64,000 nucleotides of DNA from JAXGMQ01 sp964613055 (GCA_964613055.1 CAZTGD010000002.1:1-64000); one strand, 5' to 3'; positions 36,364 to 46,103 are shown, counted from the first letter of the stretch. The notes: generated from the sequence alone by a model not told the origin. Translations and numbers: made by a program.

Positions 36364-37003
36364 GAATGACCCATTCATCCTTGAGATACTTCACGAATCA
36401 GATAACACAACAAAAACAATGGGTTATACAGAACATGGCCTGGTACACGCAAATATTGTGTCTGACCTTGTCCATAATCTGTGCAAAAGCTTTGGATTCA
36501 ATGAACAGGATACAAAGGTCGCGAGTGTATCAGCTTTTCTGCATGACATTGGAAACCTTGCAGGTAGGGATAACCACGGACAGGTTGGAGCGTCAATCGT
36601 AACCCCTATTCTTCTTCGTCATGATGTTGAACCAACCGAGTTAGCACAGATAATCTCAGCCATCTCAAATCATGACGACCTCGTTCCAGTTATTTCAAAC
36701 AAGAATTGTGCTGTTGTTATGATTGCTGATAAGGCTGATGTACGCAGGTCTCGAGTGCGTGAAACAATGACTATCGAACATATTCGAATGGATATCCACG
36801 ATCGTGTTAACTATGCAGTGCTTGATGGTAAGCTGTTCGTCGAGAATGGAGCTGTCAAGCTGAAGTTGACACTTGACCCTGAATTTGCAAATGCCGCAGA
36901 TTACCTCGATATCTTTGCATCCAGAACAACAGCTATGAGAAGGTCAGCACAGTTTTTAAAACATGATTTTCATCTCATCATAGATGGAGTGCAGATCTAC
37001 TGA
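36341..37003 (+). CDS. HD-domain metal-dependent phosphohydrolase
   Basis: A 220-aa protein with the HD-superfamily metal residues: His36 (HGLVHA), His68-Asp69 (FLHDIGNL), further His79 and His111-Asp112, and Asp130 (MIADKADV). The family hydrolyses nucleotides or cyclic nucleotides; the exact substrate cannot be told from the sequence. It overlaps tgt by 23 bases and ends about 50 bases before thrS, so it is co-transcribed with translation genes. Confidence 0.85.
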   Translation: MIKLETIKNDPFILEILHESDNTTKTMGYTEHGLVHANIVSDLVHNLCKSFGFNEQDTKVASVSAFLHDIGNLAGRDNHGQVGASIVTPILLRHDVEPTELAQIISAISNHDDLVPVISNKNCAVVMIADKADVRRSRVRETMTIEHIRMDIHDRVNYAVLDGKLFVENGAVKLKLTLDPEFANAADYLDIFASRTTAMRRSAQFLKHDFHLIIDGVQIY

Positions 37004-37055
37004 CTTCACAAAATCGAAATGGTTGATATACTCCAAGACTAATGGAGGAATGACA

Positions 37056-38963
37056 ATGGAAATAAAAATTGGTGGCAAACACATAGATATGGAAGAGGGT
37101 GTAAATATCTTCCAGATACTCAAGCAAGCCGATATCAAAACAAGTGATGTCATTGCAACAGAGGTGGACGGTAAACTAGTTGATCTCAGTACAAGAATTG
37201 ATTCTGATTGTGTTATTGAGCCTGTATATCATGAGGATACTCCAGGTAGAGAGGTATTTCTGCACTCATCTGCACATCTGCTAGCCTTTGCCGTTCAACG
37301 ATTATATCCAGGCACGAAGTTTGCCATTGGACCAGCAATTAAAGATGGTTTCTATTATGACTTTGAACTTCCACAGACCATCACAGAGGATGATCTGGCT
37401 GAAATTGAAAAAGAGATGAAGAGGATCGTAAAGAAGCGTTTTAAGTTTGAGCGCGAAGAGATGTCCAGGTCAGACGCGATCTCCTTATTCAAAAAGCGAA
37501 GTGATCGATTCAAGGTTGAGTTGCTGGAAGAAATGACAGATGATGCCGTTTCTATCTATACCCTCGGTGATTTTGTCGATCTGTGCAGGGGACCGCATGT
37601 TCCAAATACTGGAATGCTTAAGCATTTCAAACTCACTTCTGTTGCTGGTGCATACTGGCGAGGGGATGAAAAGAGAGAAATGCTGACTCGAGTCTATGGC
37701 ACATCATACCCCAGTGCAGAGGAATTGGGTGTTCACATGAAAAAGCTTGAGGAGATCGCCAAGAGAGATCACCGTGTGCTTGGCAAGGAACTTGAGTTAT
37801 TCACTATAGATGAAACAGTCGGTGGTGGATTGGTGGTGTGGTTACCTGATGGGTCTACACTTCGTAGCATTGTAGAGGATTTCTGGAGATCTCAACACAG
37901 ACTTAATGGCTATTCAGTCATCTACACACCTCATCTCGGAAAGTCTTCGCTGTGGGATACGTCAGGACATACTGACCATTACAAGGACAGCATGTATCCC
38001 TCTATGGAGCTTGAGAATGTTGACTACTATGTCAGACCAATGAACTGCCCATTTCACATGATTTCATACAAGGCAAAGAAACGCAGTTATCGAGAGTTGC
38101 CATACCGAATAGCAGAACTAGGCACCGTTTACCGATTTGAGCGATCTGGCACACTGCATGGTCTGCTGAGAGTGAGGGGATTTACGGTTGATGACGCTCA
38201 TATATTCTGTACGCCAGAACAGCTTGAAGATGAGGTGAAGGGTGTGGTTCGATTTGCCATACACCTTTTAGAAACGTTTGGCTTCAAGAAATATCAAGTC
38301 TATCTTTCTACCCGACCAGAGGAGAAATTTGTTGGGGAAGTTGAAAGGTGGGATAGGGCTGAAGAGGTACTGAAAACCGCCTTAGGTGAAATGAATCTTG
38401 ACTATGAGATTGACATTGGTGGCGGGGCTTTCTATGGTCCCAAGATTGATATAAAGATAATCGATGCGCTTGGTAGGCCGTGGCAGGCAACAACGTGTCA
38501 GTTTGATTTCAATCTGCCAGAGCGCTTTGATCTCAGCTACATCGGAGATGATGGTGCAGAACACCGACCGTATATCGTTCATCGAGCACTTCTGGGTTCA
38601 CTGGAGAGATTCATTGGATGTCTTATTGAGCATTATGCAGGATCATTCCCACTGTGGCTTGCTCCCAAACAGGCTGTCGTAATTCCAATAACCGATGATG
38701 TAAATGAATATGGAGTAGAGTTAAAGGAAAGACTATTCAAAGCTGGATTTAGGGTAGATATTGATCTGGGATCCGATCGTATGCAAGCAAAGATAAGAAA
38801 AGCTGAACTAGCAAAGATCCCATATGTTCTGGTTGTAGGCAGAAAGGAAGCTGAAAACCAATTAGTTTCTCTGAGAAAACATGGAGAAGGAGATATGGGA
38901 GTTATCTCAACAGACGATCTGATTGAGAGGATGATCAAAGAGGTTCGTGAGAAAAAGGCTTAG
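37056..38963 (+). CDS. thrS: Threonyl-tRNA synthetase
   Basis: The enzyme charges tRNA(Thr). It has all domains of the bacterial form: N-terminal TGS (VNIFQILKQADI), editing domain with HSSAHLL and the later zinc/editing region DLCRGPHVP, a class II catalytic core with RPMNCPFH, RVRGFTVDDAH, and HRALLGSLERFIG, and the anticodon-binding domain. At 635 aa it has full length. Start: ATG at 37056 lies 7 bases after GGAGG (37044-37048); the ATG at 37050 is too close and the upstream frame start at 36984 overlaps the HD gene. Confidence 0.96.
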   Translation: MEIKIGGKHIDMEEGVNIFQILKQADIKTSDVIATEVDGKLVDLSTRIDSDCVIEPVYHEDTPGREVFLHSSAHLLAFAVQRLYPGTKFAIGPAIKDGFYYDFELPQTITEDDLAEIEKEMKRIVKKRFKFEREEMSRSDAISLFKKRSDRFKVELLEEMTDDAVSIYTLGDFVDLCRGPHVPNTGMLKHFKLTSVAGAYWRGDEKREMLTRVYGTSYPSAEELGVHMKKLEEIAKRDHRVLGKELELFTIDETVGGGLVVWLPDGSTLRSIVEDFWRSQHRLNGYSVIYTPHLGKSSLWDTSGHTDHYKDSMYPSMELENVDYYVRPMNCPFHMISYKAKKRSYRELPYRIAELGTVYRFERSGTLHGLLRVRGFTVDDAHIFCTPEQLEDEVKGVVRFAIHLLETFGFKKYQVYLSTRPEEKFVGEVERWDRAEEVLKTALGEMNLDYEIDIGGGAFYGPKIDIKIIDALGRPWQATTCQFDFNLPERFDLSYIGDDGAEHRPYIVHRALLGSLERFIGCLIEHYAGSFPLWLAPKQAVVIPITDDVNEYGVELKERLFKAGFRVDIDLGSDRMQAKIRKAELAKIPYVLVVGRKEAENQLVSLRKHGEGDMGVISTDDLIERMIKEVREKKA

Positions 38964-39405
38964 TCCGAAACTCCTCTGGTTTTTTTTGAGCTTATTTACG
39001 GCAGTTGTATTATCGCTAATCGTTTGGATTGTCACTATGCTTTCGATTGTGCCGTTCTCCAACGTAGTGATGGTAGCTTTTCTTATACTCGGGTTGCTTC
39101 CCGGCATTCTCGCTGTTTTTGGATTCAGGTTTATTGGATTGATTGGTACAGCAGGCATTGTTGTTGCCATTATCTGGGGTTTTATCCATTGTATGTTTGT
39201 GAGTTTGCCTTGGCAGTATGTTTTCTTACTCGATTTCCTTAGGATATATTCTGTTGTAATAGTGTTTGCCTGTGTAGTACAGCTTATATTCATATATATG
39301 ATTCCAAAAAAGAAAACTGAGATGCAAAAGAGAAACAAATGCAGTAACGTTGACTATGATACATCTCAAGTTAGAATTGATGAGTCGAGGCGCTATGAAG
39401 TGTAA
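38947..39405 (+). CDS. Small integral membrane protein
   Basis: A 152-aa protein with four predicted membrane helices (about residues 8-30, 36-56, 60-82 and 88-115) and a charged C-terminal tail rich in Lys, Arg and Asp. Start GTG at 38947 overlaps the thrS end by 17 bases. It overlaps the next gene, a zinc-finger protein, by 11 bases. I do not recognise the family. Confidence 0.6.
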   Translation: MRKRLSPKLLWFFLSLFTAVVLSLIVWIVTMLSIVPFSNVVMVAFLILGLLPGILAVFGFRFIGLIGTAGIVVAIIWGFIHCMFVSLPWQYVFLLDFLRIYSVVIVFACVVQLIFIYMIPKKKTEMQKRNKCSNVDYDTSQVRIDESRRYEV

Positions 39406-39607
39406 AATCGTTCTCAAGTTATTGGATGACTACATCGCCGGAAGGTTGAGCAATTCGATGAGGTTATCGGTTGCCAGACACCTTGATTCCTGTTACGATT
39501 GCTCCTTCACCTATCTTCTTGTAGAACGAAGGGTTTTGAGAATATGTCTATCAGAAGATGGAAAAACCATAAGATTCGAATATAAACGAATTATGGAGCG
39601 GAAGTGA
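39395..39607 (+). CDS. Small zinc-finger protein of the anti-sigma (zf-HC2) type
   Basis: A 70-aa protein with Cys3 and a HxxxCxxC motif (His29, Cys33, Cys36) after the helix LLDDYIAGRLS. This is the zinc-binding anti-sigma pattern, but here it has no membrane helix and no ECF sigma gene beside it. The start ATG at 39395 follows GAGG by 4 bases. It sits directly before the ClpC-like gene, one base after which translation begins, so the two are coupled. Possible roles are a regulator or an adaptor for the unfoldase; neither is proven. Confidence 0.65.
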   Translation: MKCKIVLKLLDDYIAGRLSNSMRLSVARHLDSCYDCSFTYLLVERRVLRICLSEDGKTIRFEYKRIMERK

Positions 39608-39608
39608 T

Positions 39609-41993
39609 ATGAAATTTGACAGGTACACCGATGAGCTACGCGATATTCTCAGTGATGCTCAACAGGTTCTCGGAAGATACAACACGGTTGAGTTGTCAAG
39701 TGAACACCTGCTGATAGCACTCCTTGAAAAAGAGTGTGTGGTCAGAGATATCCTTTCTCATTTGGGAGTGGGTTGGAAACAACTGCTTGATCAGGCAGAG
39801 CGATTATCAGCTAAGAATACAAGATCTGCTGGTTATTCGTCCACTCAGCAGATATATATAAACCCGCGTGCTAAATCCGCCCTCGACGTTGCAGAGAAGG
39901 AAGCAGACAATCTTGGTGATGAGTATGTTGCACCAGAACATCTGCTGATCTCCTTTTCCCTGGATAATCAAGAAGTCGGGAAAATAGTCAATTCTACTGG
40001 AGTGGAGAAGGAGAAGATATTACAGACAATCGCTGAGATTAGAGGAAAATCATCAAAGACATCAAGCGGTAAACAATCCGCTTTGTCCAAGTATGCTCGG
40101 AACCTGACAGAGCAAGCGAAGAAGGGAAGACTCGATCCAGTCATTGGTCGGAAGAACGAGATAGAACGATGCCTTGAGGTGCTTTCTAGAAGGACAAAGA
40201 ATAATCCAGTTTTGATAGGTGAGGCGGGTGTTGGTAAAACCGCTATTGTTGAGGGAATCGCACAGAGAATTGTTGATAATAAGGTTCCCGTATCCATGAG
40301 GGGTTTTCAGATACAGGCTCTTGATATGGGAGCGCTTGTCGCAGGCACTAAATTCAGAGGTGAGTTTGAGGAACGACTTAAAGCGGTCATTGATGAAGTA
40401 AAGTCCGCAGATGGTCAAATAATCCTTTTCATTGATGAGCTTCACCTGGTGATGGGAGCGGGGAAGACTGAAGGAGCTATGGATGCCTCTAACCTTCTCA
40501 AACCAGCACTTGCAAGGGGGGAATTGTATTGCATAGGCGCAACAACGACTGATGAATACACGAAATACATCGAGAAAGATTCCGCTCTTGAGAGGCGTTT
40601 TCAGCCTGTTATTACCCCTGAGCCTTCAATTGAGGAAACTGTAGAGATACTTAGGGGGTTGAGAGATAAATACGAATCACACCATGAGGTAAAGATTGAG
40701 GACTCCGCGCTTGTTTCTGCGGCAAAACTATCCGATAGATACATAACAAATCGTTTTCTTCCAGATAAAGCGATCGATTTGATTGATGAGACATCAGCTA
40801 AGATAAGGGTTGCCAAGGAGTCACAGCCATCCGCAGAATTGGAGCAGATCAAGGCAGACATGGACAGACTGCATCGCGAAGCGGTAGCGGCGGGGGACTC
40901 TGGTGATAGCCAGAGAGCAAATCGATGTATCGAGGAGTTTGAAAAGAAGAAGTCAGAGTATGATGATCTTGATTCAGAGAAGAGGAGAATGGACAGTATC
41001 TCCGAGGTAGTGGATGGTGAAGCAATAGCCCAAACCGTTTCAAGATGGACAGGCATACCCGTATCATCGCTGACCGAAACTGAACAGAAGAAGCTTCTCA
41101 AACTGGAAGACAGGTTGCATGAACGAGTGATAGGCCAGGATGAGGCTGTATCAGCGGTTTCAAAAGCGATCAGAAGATCACGAGCAGGTCTGGCAAATCC
41201 GAATAAACCGATAGGTTCTTTCCTGTTTTTAGGACCAACCGGCGTTGGAAAGACCGAGTTGGCAAAGAGTCTTGCCTGTCTACTGTTTGATGACTCCTCA
41301 GCAATCACCAGGATTGATATGTCTGAGTATCAAGAGAAACACACCGTGTCGAGGTTGATCGGTGCACCTCCTGGGTATGTTGGGTATGATCAGGGGGGTC
41401 AGCTTACAGAACAGGTGAGAAGAAAGCCCTACCAGGTGATACTCTTTGATGAGATTGAAAAGGCTCATACGGAAGTGTTTAACGTGTTTCTCCAGCTACT
41501 AGATGACGGAAGACTAACGGATGGACAGGGAAGAACGATAGATTTTAAGAACACAATAGTCATAATTACGAGTAATCTTGGAGCTTCTTTGGTGGAATTA
41601 AACGATGATTATGAAACCATGAAATCCAAATATATGGGAGCTGTAAAATTACATTTCAGACCCGAGTTTGTTAATCGTCTAGATGACATAATCGTATTTA
41701 TGCATCTGTCAAATGATCAACTGAAGCAGAATATTGAGTTGCAGATGAATAATCTAGAACGAAAGCTTTCAGAGATGGATATCACATTATCAATCAATGA
41801 TTCGGCAAAGACTTTACTGGCAAAACTTGGCTATTCACCAGAGTACGGAGCCAGACCTCTACTGCGCGTTATCCAATCAAAGATTGAGAATAACCTTTCT
41901 GATTTGATATTGCGTGGAGAGATAACAAATGGTGGACATATTGATATCACATCTGACGGAAATGAATTCTATTTCAACAGTGGGGGTAATTAG
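39609..41993 (+). CDS. clpC: ClpC-like AAA+ unfoldase without a visible ClpP-docking loop
   Basis: A 794-aa class I Hsp100 protein. It has a double N-terminal Clp repeat (1-140), NBD1 with Walker A GEAGVGKT (204-211), a short middle domain of about 50-60 residues (about 400-455) like ClpC rather than the long one of ClpB, and NBD2 with Walker A GPTGVGKT (542-549), EYQEKH, APPGYVGYD and FRPEFVNR. In ClpA/ClpC the region after TSNxG carries an (I/V)GF/L tripeptide for docking to ClpP; here TSNLGASLVELNDDYETM (from 654) has none. It is preceded by a zinc-finger gene; no ctsR, mcsB or clpP is present. Confidence 0.9.
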   Translation: MKFDRYTDELRDILSDAQQVLGRYNTVELSSEHLLIALLEKECVVRDILSHLGVGWKQLLDQAERLSAKNTRSAGYSSTQQIYINPRAKSALDVAEKEADNLGDEYVAPEHLLISFSLDNQEVGKIVNSTGVEKEKILQTIAEIRGKSSKTSSGKQSALSKYARNLTEQAKKGRLDPVIGRKNEIERCLEVLSRRTKNNPVLIGEAGVGKTAIVEGIAQRIVDNKVPVSMRGFQIQALDMGALVAGTKFRGEFEERLKAVIDEVKSADGQIILFIDELHLVMGAGKTEGAMDASNLLKPALARGELYCIGATTTDEYTKYIEKDSALERRFQPVITPEPSIEETVEILRGLRDKYESHHEVKIEDSALVSAAKLSDRYITNRFLPDKAIDLIDETSAKIRVAKESQPSAELEQIKADMDRLHREAVAAGDSGDSQRANRCIEEFEKKKSEYDDLDSEKRRMDSISEVVDGEAIAQTVSRWTGIPVSSLTETEQKKLLKLEDRLHERVIGQDEAVSAVSKAIRRSRAGLANPNKPIGSFLFLGPTGVGKTELAKSLACLLFDDSSAITRIDMSEYQEKHTVSRLIGAPPGYVGYDQGGQLTEQVRRKPYQVILFDEIEKAHTEVFNVFLQLLDDGRLTDGQGRTIDFKNTIVIITSNLGASLVELNDDYETMKSKYMGAVKLHFRPEFVNRLDDIIVFMHLSNDQLKQNIELQMNNLERKLSEMDITLSINDSAKTLLAKLGYSPEYGARPLLRVIQSKIENNLSDLILRGEITNGGHIDITSDGNEFYFNSGGN

Positions 41994-41995
41994 AT

Positions 41996-42532
41996 ATGGT
42001 CATAATCGACAAGAACGGCAGACTTTTCGGCAAGCTTAATATCATTGATTTGATTGTAATTATCGTTGTCGGACTAGGTTTGTATTGGGTCGGTGGCAAG
42101 GTGTATACCAGGTATTTTTCCCCCGAGCAATTTCAGGATAGATATAGGATTGTACTACGCGCAGAGAATGTGCACCCTGAGATGGCAGACTCGATAAAAG
42201 CTGGTTATAAGCTTGTTGAACGGTCAGGTAATATCGTGGGCAACGTTGATTCAGATCCAATCTTAAAAGATGCGATAGTCTATGTTAGAACTCCTCAAGG
42301 TACGATTGAGGGTTCAACTGCTAAACTCGTGATCAACGATAGCGTGCAACCCAAACTAAAGGATATGGACATTGAGGTGATTGCCACTACTCCTCTTGGA
42401 AAAAGACTCAAGTACAATACACAGAACGTACTTGTAGGCTCTCGCATTGAATATGATTTTGTACAGGAAGGCAGTACCTTGGGGGCGCATCTGAACTGTC
42501 TGTGCGTTGATATGGACCAATTGGAGAACTGA
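41996..42532 (+). CDS. DUF4330-family membrane-anchored protein
   Basis: A 178-aa protein with the family opening DKNGRLFGKLNIIDL, one membrane helix (about 16-33) and an extracytoplasmic beta-rich domain. Function of the family is unknown; it often occurs beside cell-envelope polysaccharide genes, as here. It begins 2 bases after the clpC stop and its stop is one base before murJ. Confidence 0.75.
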   Translation: MVIIDKNGRLFGKLNIIDLIVIIVVGLGLYWVGGKVYTRYFSPEQFQDRYRIVLRAENVHPEMADSIKAGYKLVERSGNIVGNVDSDPILKDAIVYVRTPQGTIEGSTAKLVINDSVQPKLKDMDIEVIATTPLGKRLKYNTQNVLVGSRIEYDFVQEGSTLGAHLNCLCVDMDQLEN

Positions 42533-42533
42533 C

Positions 42534-44090
42534 GTGGACGTCAAAAAACTGCTCCAAAACATAGGTGTTGTATCGATTGTTTTGGCTGGTGCAAGGATTT
42601 TTGGTTTTGTTCGTGAAGTAATCATTGTTCCAAGATTCGGATTGAGTAATGTTTTGGATGCATGGAATATTGCATCAACAATACCAATGGTGATTGCACT
42701 GTTGTTGACAACTGGTGTTATCTCAGCTGTTTTCATCCCAATATTCACCAAGTACATTGTAAACTCTGATTACAAAGGTTTGTCCAAACTCATTGGAGTA
42801 CTTTCTCTCATAATTACAGTAGGTTTCTCAGTGCTTGTTGTAATTGGTTTTGTTTTTGCCAAACCGATAATTTTACTTCAGACAAAACCAAGCACGCCAC
42901 CTTTGACAATTGATACAGCAGTCAGGTTGTTCAAGATAATGATGCCAACGGTTTTGATAATGGCATGGGCAGGTCTTCTCACAGCCATACATCATTCCTT
43001 CAACAGCTTTGTCCGTCCTGCAATAGGTGGGTTACTGTTGAATGTAGCTGTTATTGGTGCTTTGTATGTTTTACCTCGAAGTGCAGGTGTGGATGCTCTT
43101 GCTTGGGGTTTTCTTGCTGGATCAATACTCCAGTTACTCATCCAGGTACCAGGCATATTCAGCAAGAAAATGAAACTAGATGTGAACTGTGGATTCAAGC
43201 ATCCAGCTTTGGCTGGGGTAGTAGCACTCATACTACCGGTTCTTTTGGGTTCAGGCATTCAACAGATTAGGTTCTTTTTTGAGAAGTACCTTGCAAGTGG
43301 GGTTGCCGTTGGCGCCGTCACCGCTTATACAGAAGCGTGGAAGGTGGGGCAACTGCCACTATCGATTTTTGTGATGACCGTCTCTATGGTCGTTTTCCCA
43401 CTATTTGCTGAGTCGGTTGCCAGAAACAAACCCGAAGCCCTAAAGAGGAACGTACTGTGGGGAATGAAACTAGTATCCTTCATAATAATCCCTGCGGCTA
43501 TTGGTGTTCTGGTGCTTTCAGAACCAATATCAGTTACTCTGTTTATGCGTGGTGCTGTGAATTTTGAACAAGCCTTACGAATTGCTGGACCACTGGCATT
43601 CTTTGCCGTGGGTCTTTTACCGTGGGCGTTTGCGGCGATTCTCCTGAAGGTCTTCTACTCATTGGGAGATACGAAGACGCCCGTATGGATAGCATGTATA
43701 ACTGTCCCCATACTCGTTATTCTTGAGTTGATACTTGTAAGGTGGGGTGTGATTGGAATTGCTGTTGGTTCTGTTATTGCGGCTTTTATAACTATGTTCC
43801 TACAGGTTACTATGATACGTAAAAAGATTGGCAACTTCGGTTTGACTTCCCTGATTATCTCCGTTATTAAATCTACAATTTCAGCAGGCGTTATGGGTGT
43901 AGCGGTGTTCTTTATATCGCAGAAATCAGTACTGTTGGTTGATATGACATCCAACACTGGAAGGATTTTAGCTTTAACATTTTCAATTGTGATAGGTGTA
44001 GTCATATACATTTCAATGATGTACCTTATCAACCGGGAGGAGCTGAAAAGTGTCTTCTCTGGATTTACAGCTAAGAAAGCTTCTGCATGA
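42534..44090 (+). CDS. murJ: MurJ lipid II flippase
   Basis: A polytopic membrane protein of 518 aa with about 14 hydrophobic helices, in the MVF/MOP family. The N-terminal pattern RIFGFVREVIIVPRFG and DAWNIASTIP is typical. It moves lipid II across the membrane for peptidoglycan assembly. The start GTG at 42534 has GGAG 7 bases upstream; an in-frame TTG at 42507 falls inside the previous gene and is less likely. It overlaps the next LCP gene by ATGA. Confidence 0.9.
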   Translation: MDVKKLLQNIGVVSIVLAGARIFGFVREVIIVPRFGLSNVLDAWNIASTIPMVIALLLTTGVISAVFIPIFTKYIVNSDYKGLSKLIGVLSLIITVGFSVLVVIGFVFAKPIILLQTKPSTPPLTIDTAVRLFKIMMPTVLIMAWAGLLTAIHHSFNSFVRPAIGGLLLNVAVIGALYVLPRSAGVDALAWGFLAGSILQLLIQVPGIFSKKMKLDVNCGFKHPALAGVVALILPVLLGSGIQQIRFFFEKYLASGVAVGAVTAYTEAWKVGQLPLSIFVMTVSMVVFPLFAESVARNKPEALKRNVLWGMKLVSFIIIPAAIGVLVLSEPISVTLFMRGAVNFEQALRIAGPLAFFAVGLLPWAFAAILLKVFYSLGDTKTPVWIACITVPILVILELILVRWGVIGIAVGSVIAAFITMFLQVTMIRKKIGNFGLTSLIISVIKSTISAGVMGVAVFFISQKSVLLVDMTSNTGRILALTFSIVIGVVIYISMMYLINREELKSVFSGFTAKKASA

Positions 44091-45091
44091 GGAATCGAGT
44101 TTATATGAAGAAGAAAAAACGAGCCACCCTCGTTCCATTATTCTTTATACTCATGATAATGACTATGTTTGTGGGAGTATTTTACGCTGTTGGCTACTCA
44201 TGGCGAGTCATATCTGCATTGAACAAAACTGAATACATTAGTCGAACAGAACCATTTAACATCAATGAACGCATGAACATACTCCTGCTGGCTGTTGATG
44301 CACCAACCCTTCAAGAACCGTCTAGGTCTGACACGATAAAAGTAATCTCCCTTGAACCCGATGGACCATCTATGAGCATGATGACAATTCCCAGAGACTC
44401 ATATGTTGTTCCTGCTGGATTCGACAGGAGTCGTAGCGATAACTGGGTGAAGATAAATGCCATCAATAACACGCTGGTCAACCCAAGACATTTTGGCACC
44501 GATAAACTGGTGGAGACAGTGGGTGATTTACTCGGGATAGACATCGATGGTTATGTTAAAATCAACTACAAAGGATTCATCGATGTTATTGATTCCATGG
44601 GTGGGATCGATTTCTATGTTGATTATCCAATGGATTATGTTGATTCCGTTGACGGTTATGAGATCCATCTCAAGAAGGGGCTTCAACACCTCGATGGTGA
44701 GAGTGCTTTGCAATATGTTAGATTCAGAAGCGGACCTGGCGCTGACTGGGCTTCATACAATGGCAAGGTGATAGGCAGAAGCGCACGTCAGACAAAATTC
44801 ATCAAGGCAGTTATCAAGGAATTGGCAAAACCGTCAAACTGGAACAAGATACCCTCGGCGGTAGAGGCTGTGATGAGTAATGTACAGACGAATATCCCGG
44901 TGGGACAAACATTTTCCTTTGTCGAGATCCTACGAAAGTTAGACTTCAACTCAATAGAAGACATTCCATTCCCCGGTGTTCCCAGCTATGTAACCATCCA
45001 TGACAGGATACTTGGAGAATTCAACATGAGTGTCGTGAAAGTAGATTTTACCGAATTGAAGGATTTGGGTCAGGAGCACTTCTCTGATTAG
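44087..45091 (+). CDS. LytR-CpsA-Psr (LCP) family protein 1
   Basis: A 334-aa protein with a basic N-terminus, one membrane anchor (about 13-36) and an extracytoplasmic LCP domain: NILLLAVD, SRSDTIKV, TIPRD, KINAINN, YVKINYKGF, LDGESALQYVRFR and GRSARQ, including the Arg and Asp residues used for the pyrophosphate/metal chemistry. LCP proteins transfer undecaprenyl-linked glycopolymers to peptidoglycan. It lies next to a second LCP gene and an O-antigen-ligase-like gene, pointing to polymer attachment. Confidence 0.92.
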   Translation: MRNRVYMKKKKRATLVPLFFILMIMTMFVGVFYAVGYSWRVISALNKTEYISRTEPFNINERMNILLLAVDAPTLQEPSRSDTIKVISLEPDGPSMSMMTIPRDSYVVPAGFDRSRSDNWVKINAINNTLVNPRHFGTDKLVETVGDLLGIDIDGYVKINYKGFIDVIDSMGGIDFYVDYPMDYVDSVDGYEIHLKKGLQHLDGESALQYVRFRSGPGADWASYNGKVIGRSARQTKFIKAVIKELAKPSNWNKIPSAVEAVMSNVQTNIPVGQTFSFVEILRKLDFNSIEDIPFPGVPSYVTIHDRILGEFNMSVVKVDFTELKDLGQEHFSD

Positions 45092-45137
45092 GCTAATAAG
45101 ACACACATTCAACAGGAGAAAGAAACATAGATTCTCG

Positions 45138-46103
45138 ATGTATGTGATTCTCATCCTACCGATTCTAATATTTAGTTTCTCTATTGTGTACATATTGGGT
45201 TATTCATGGCAGGTGTTATTAGCTCTTAATACAACAGAGTATATCAGTCGGTCTGAGCCCTTTAATATCGATAATCGATTAAACGTCCTTTTGCTTGCTG
45301 TTGATGCACCCACTCTTCAGGAACCATCAAGGTGTGATAAGATCAAGGTTATCTCCCTTGAACCTAGTGAACCCTCAATGATTATCATGACAATTCCACG
45401 AGACGCTCACGTTCCCCCGGCAGGTTTCAGACACGAAGATAGATGCAAGATAAACGGTATAAACAATCCATTTGCCAACCCAGAGCACTTTGGAACAGAC
45501 AAACTCGTAGAAACAGTCTCCGAACTGCTTGGGGTCAATATTGATGGATTCGCCAAGATTAACTACAAAGGCTTCGTTGATGTCATTGATTCCATTGGCG
45601 GTATCAATGTTGATGTTGAAATGGACATGTATGTGGATAAGGCGAGTTATCAGGTAGACCTTAAACAGGGACTCCAGCATCTTGATGGTGAATCAGCTTT
45701 AAAGTATGTGAGATTCAGGGGAGGTCAGTATGCTGACTGGGCATGTTGGGGAGGAGAAGAGCTTGGCAGGAGTGGCAGACAAACAGATTTTATTCGAATA
45801 ATTATCAAAGAGCTAACCCGACCATCGAACTGGAGTAAAATACCCTCTGCAATTGAAGCCGTGATGGCGAACGTTCAGACTGATATTCCGACAAACAACA
45901 TTTTTTTAATCGCCAGCATACTCAGAAACCTGGATTCTCAATCGATAAATGTGATACCTTTCCCTGGTGGTTTTGATAGTTGCAGGGGGAGAGTGTGGAG
46001 TATTAGAGAAAACAGGTATGTAGAGCAAGATATTAAAATCGTTGAGGTAAATTTTAATAAACTCAAACAGATTGGACAGGAGTACTTCTCTGATGAGAAA
46101 TAA
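45138..46103 (+). CDS. LytR-CpsA-Psr (LCP) family protein 2
   Basis: A tandem paralogue of the previous gene, 321 aa from the ATG at 45138. It shares NVLLLAVD, TIPRD, INYKGF, LDGESALKYVRFR and GRSGRQ; SRSDT is changed to SRCDK. The start is in doubt. AGGAG (45114-45118) is 19 bases before the ATG, too far. The frame stays open upstream, and residues read from an ATA at 45096 (RHTFNRRKKHR) line up with the first gene's RNRVYMKKKKR before the membrane helix. A start at 45096 would restore the basic N-terminus. Confidence 0.9.
   Translation: MYVILILPILIFSFSIVYILGYSWQVLLALNTTEYISRSEPFNIDNRLNVLLLAVDAPTLQEPSRCDKIKVISLEPSEPSMIIMTIPRDAHVPPAGFRHEDRCKINGINNPFANPEHFGTDKLVETVSELLGVNIDGFAKINYKGFVDVIDSIGGINVDVEMDMYVDKASYQVDLKQGLQHLDGESALKYVRFRGGQYADWACWGGEELGRSGRQTDFIRIIIKELTRPSNWSKIPSAIEAVMANVQTDIPTNNIFLIASILRNLDSQSINVIPFPGGFDSCRGRVWSIRENRYVEQDIKIVEVNFNKLKQIGQEYFSDEK

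Noticed and set aside
40601..41308. Long open frame antisense to the unfoldase gene (235 codons)
   Set aside because: It lies wholly opposite conserved AAA+ motifs, has no ribosome site and a serine-rich composition typical of antisense shadow frames.
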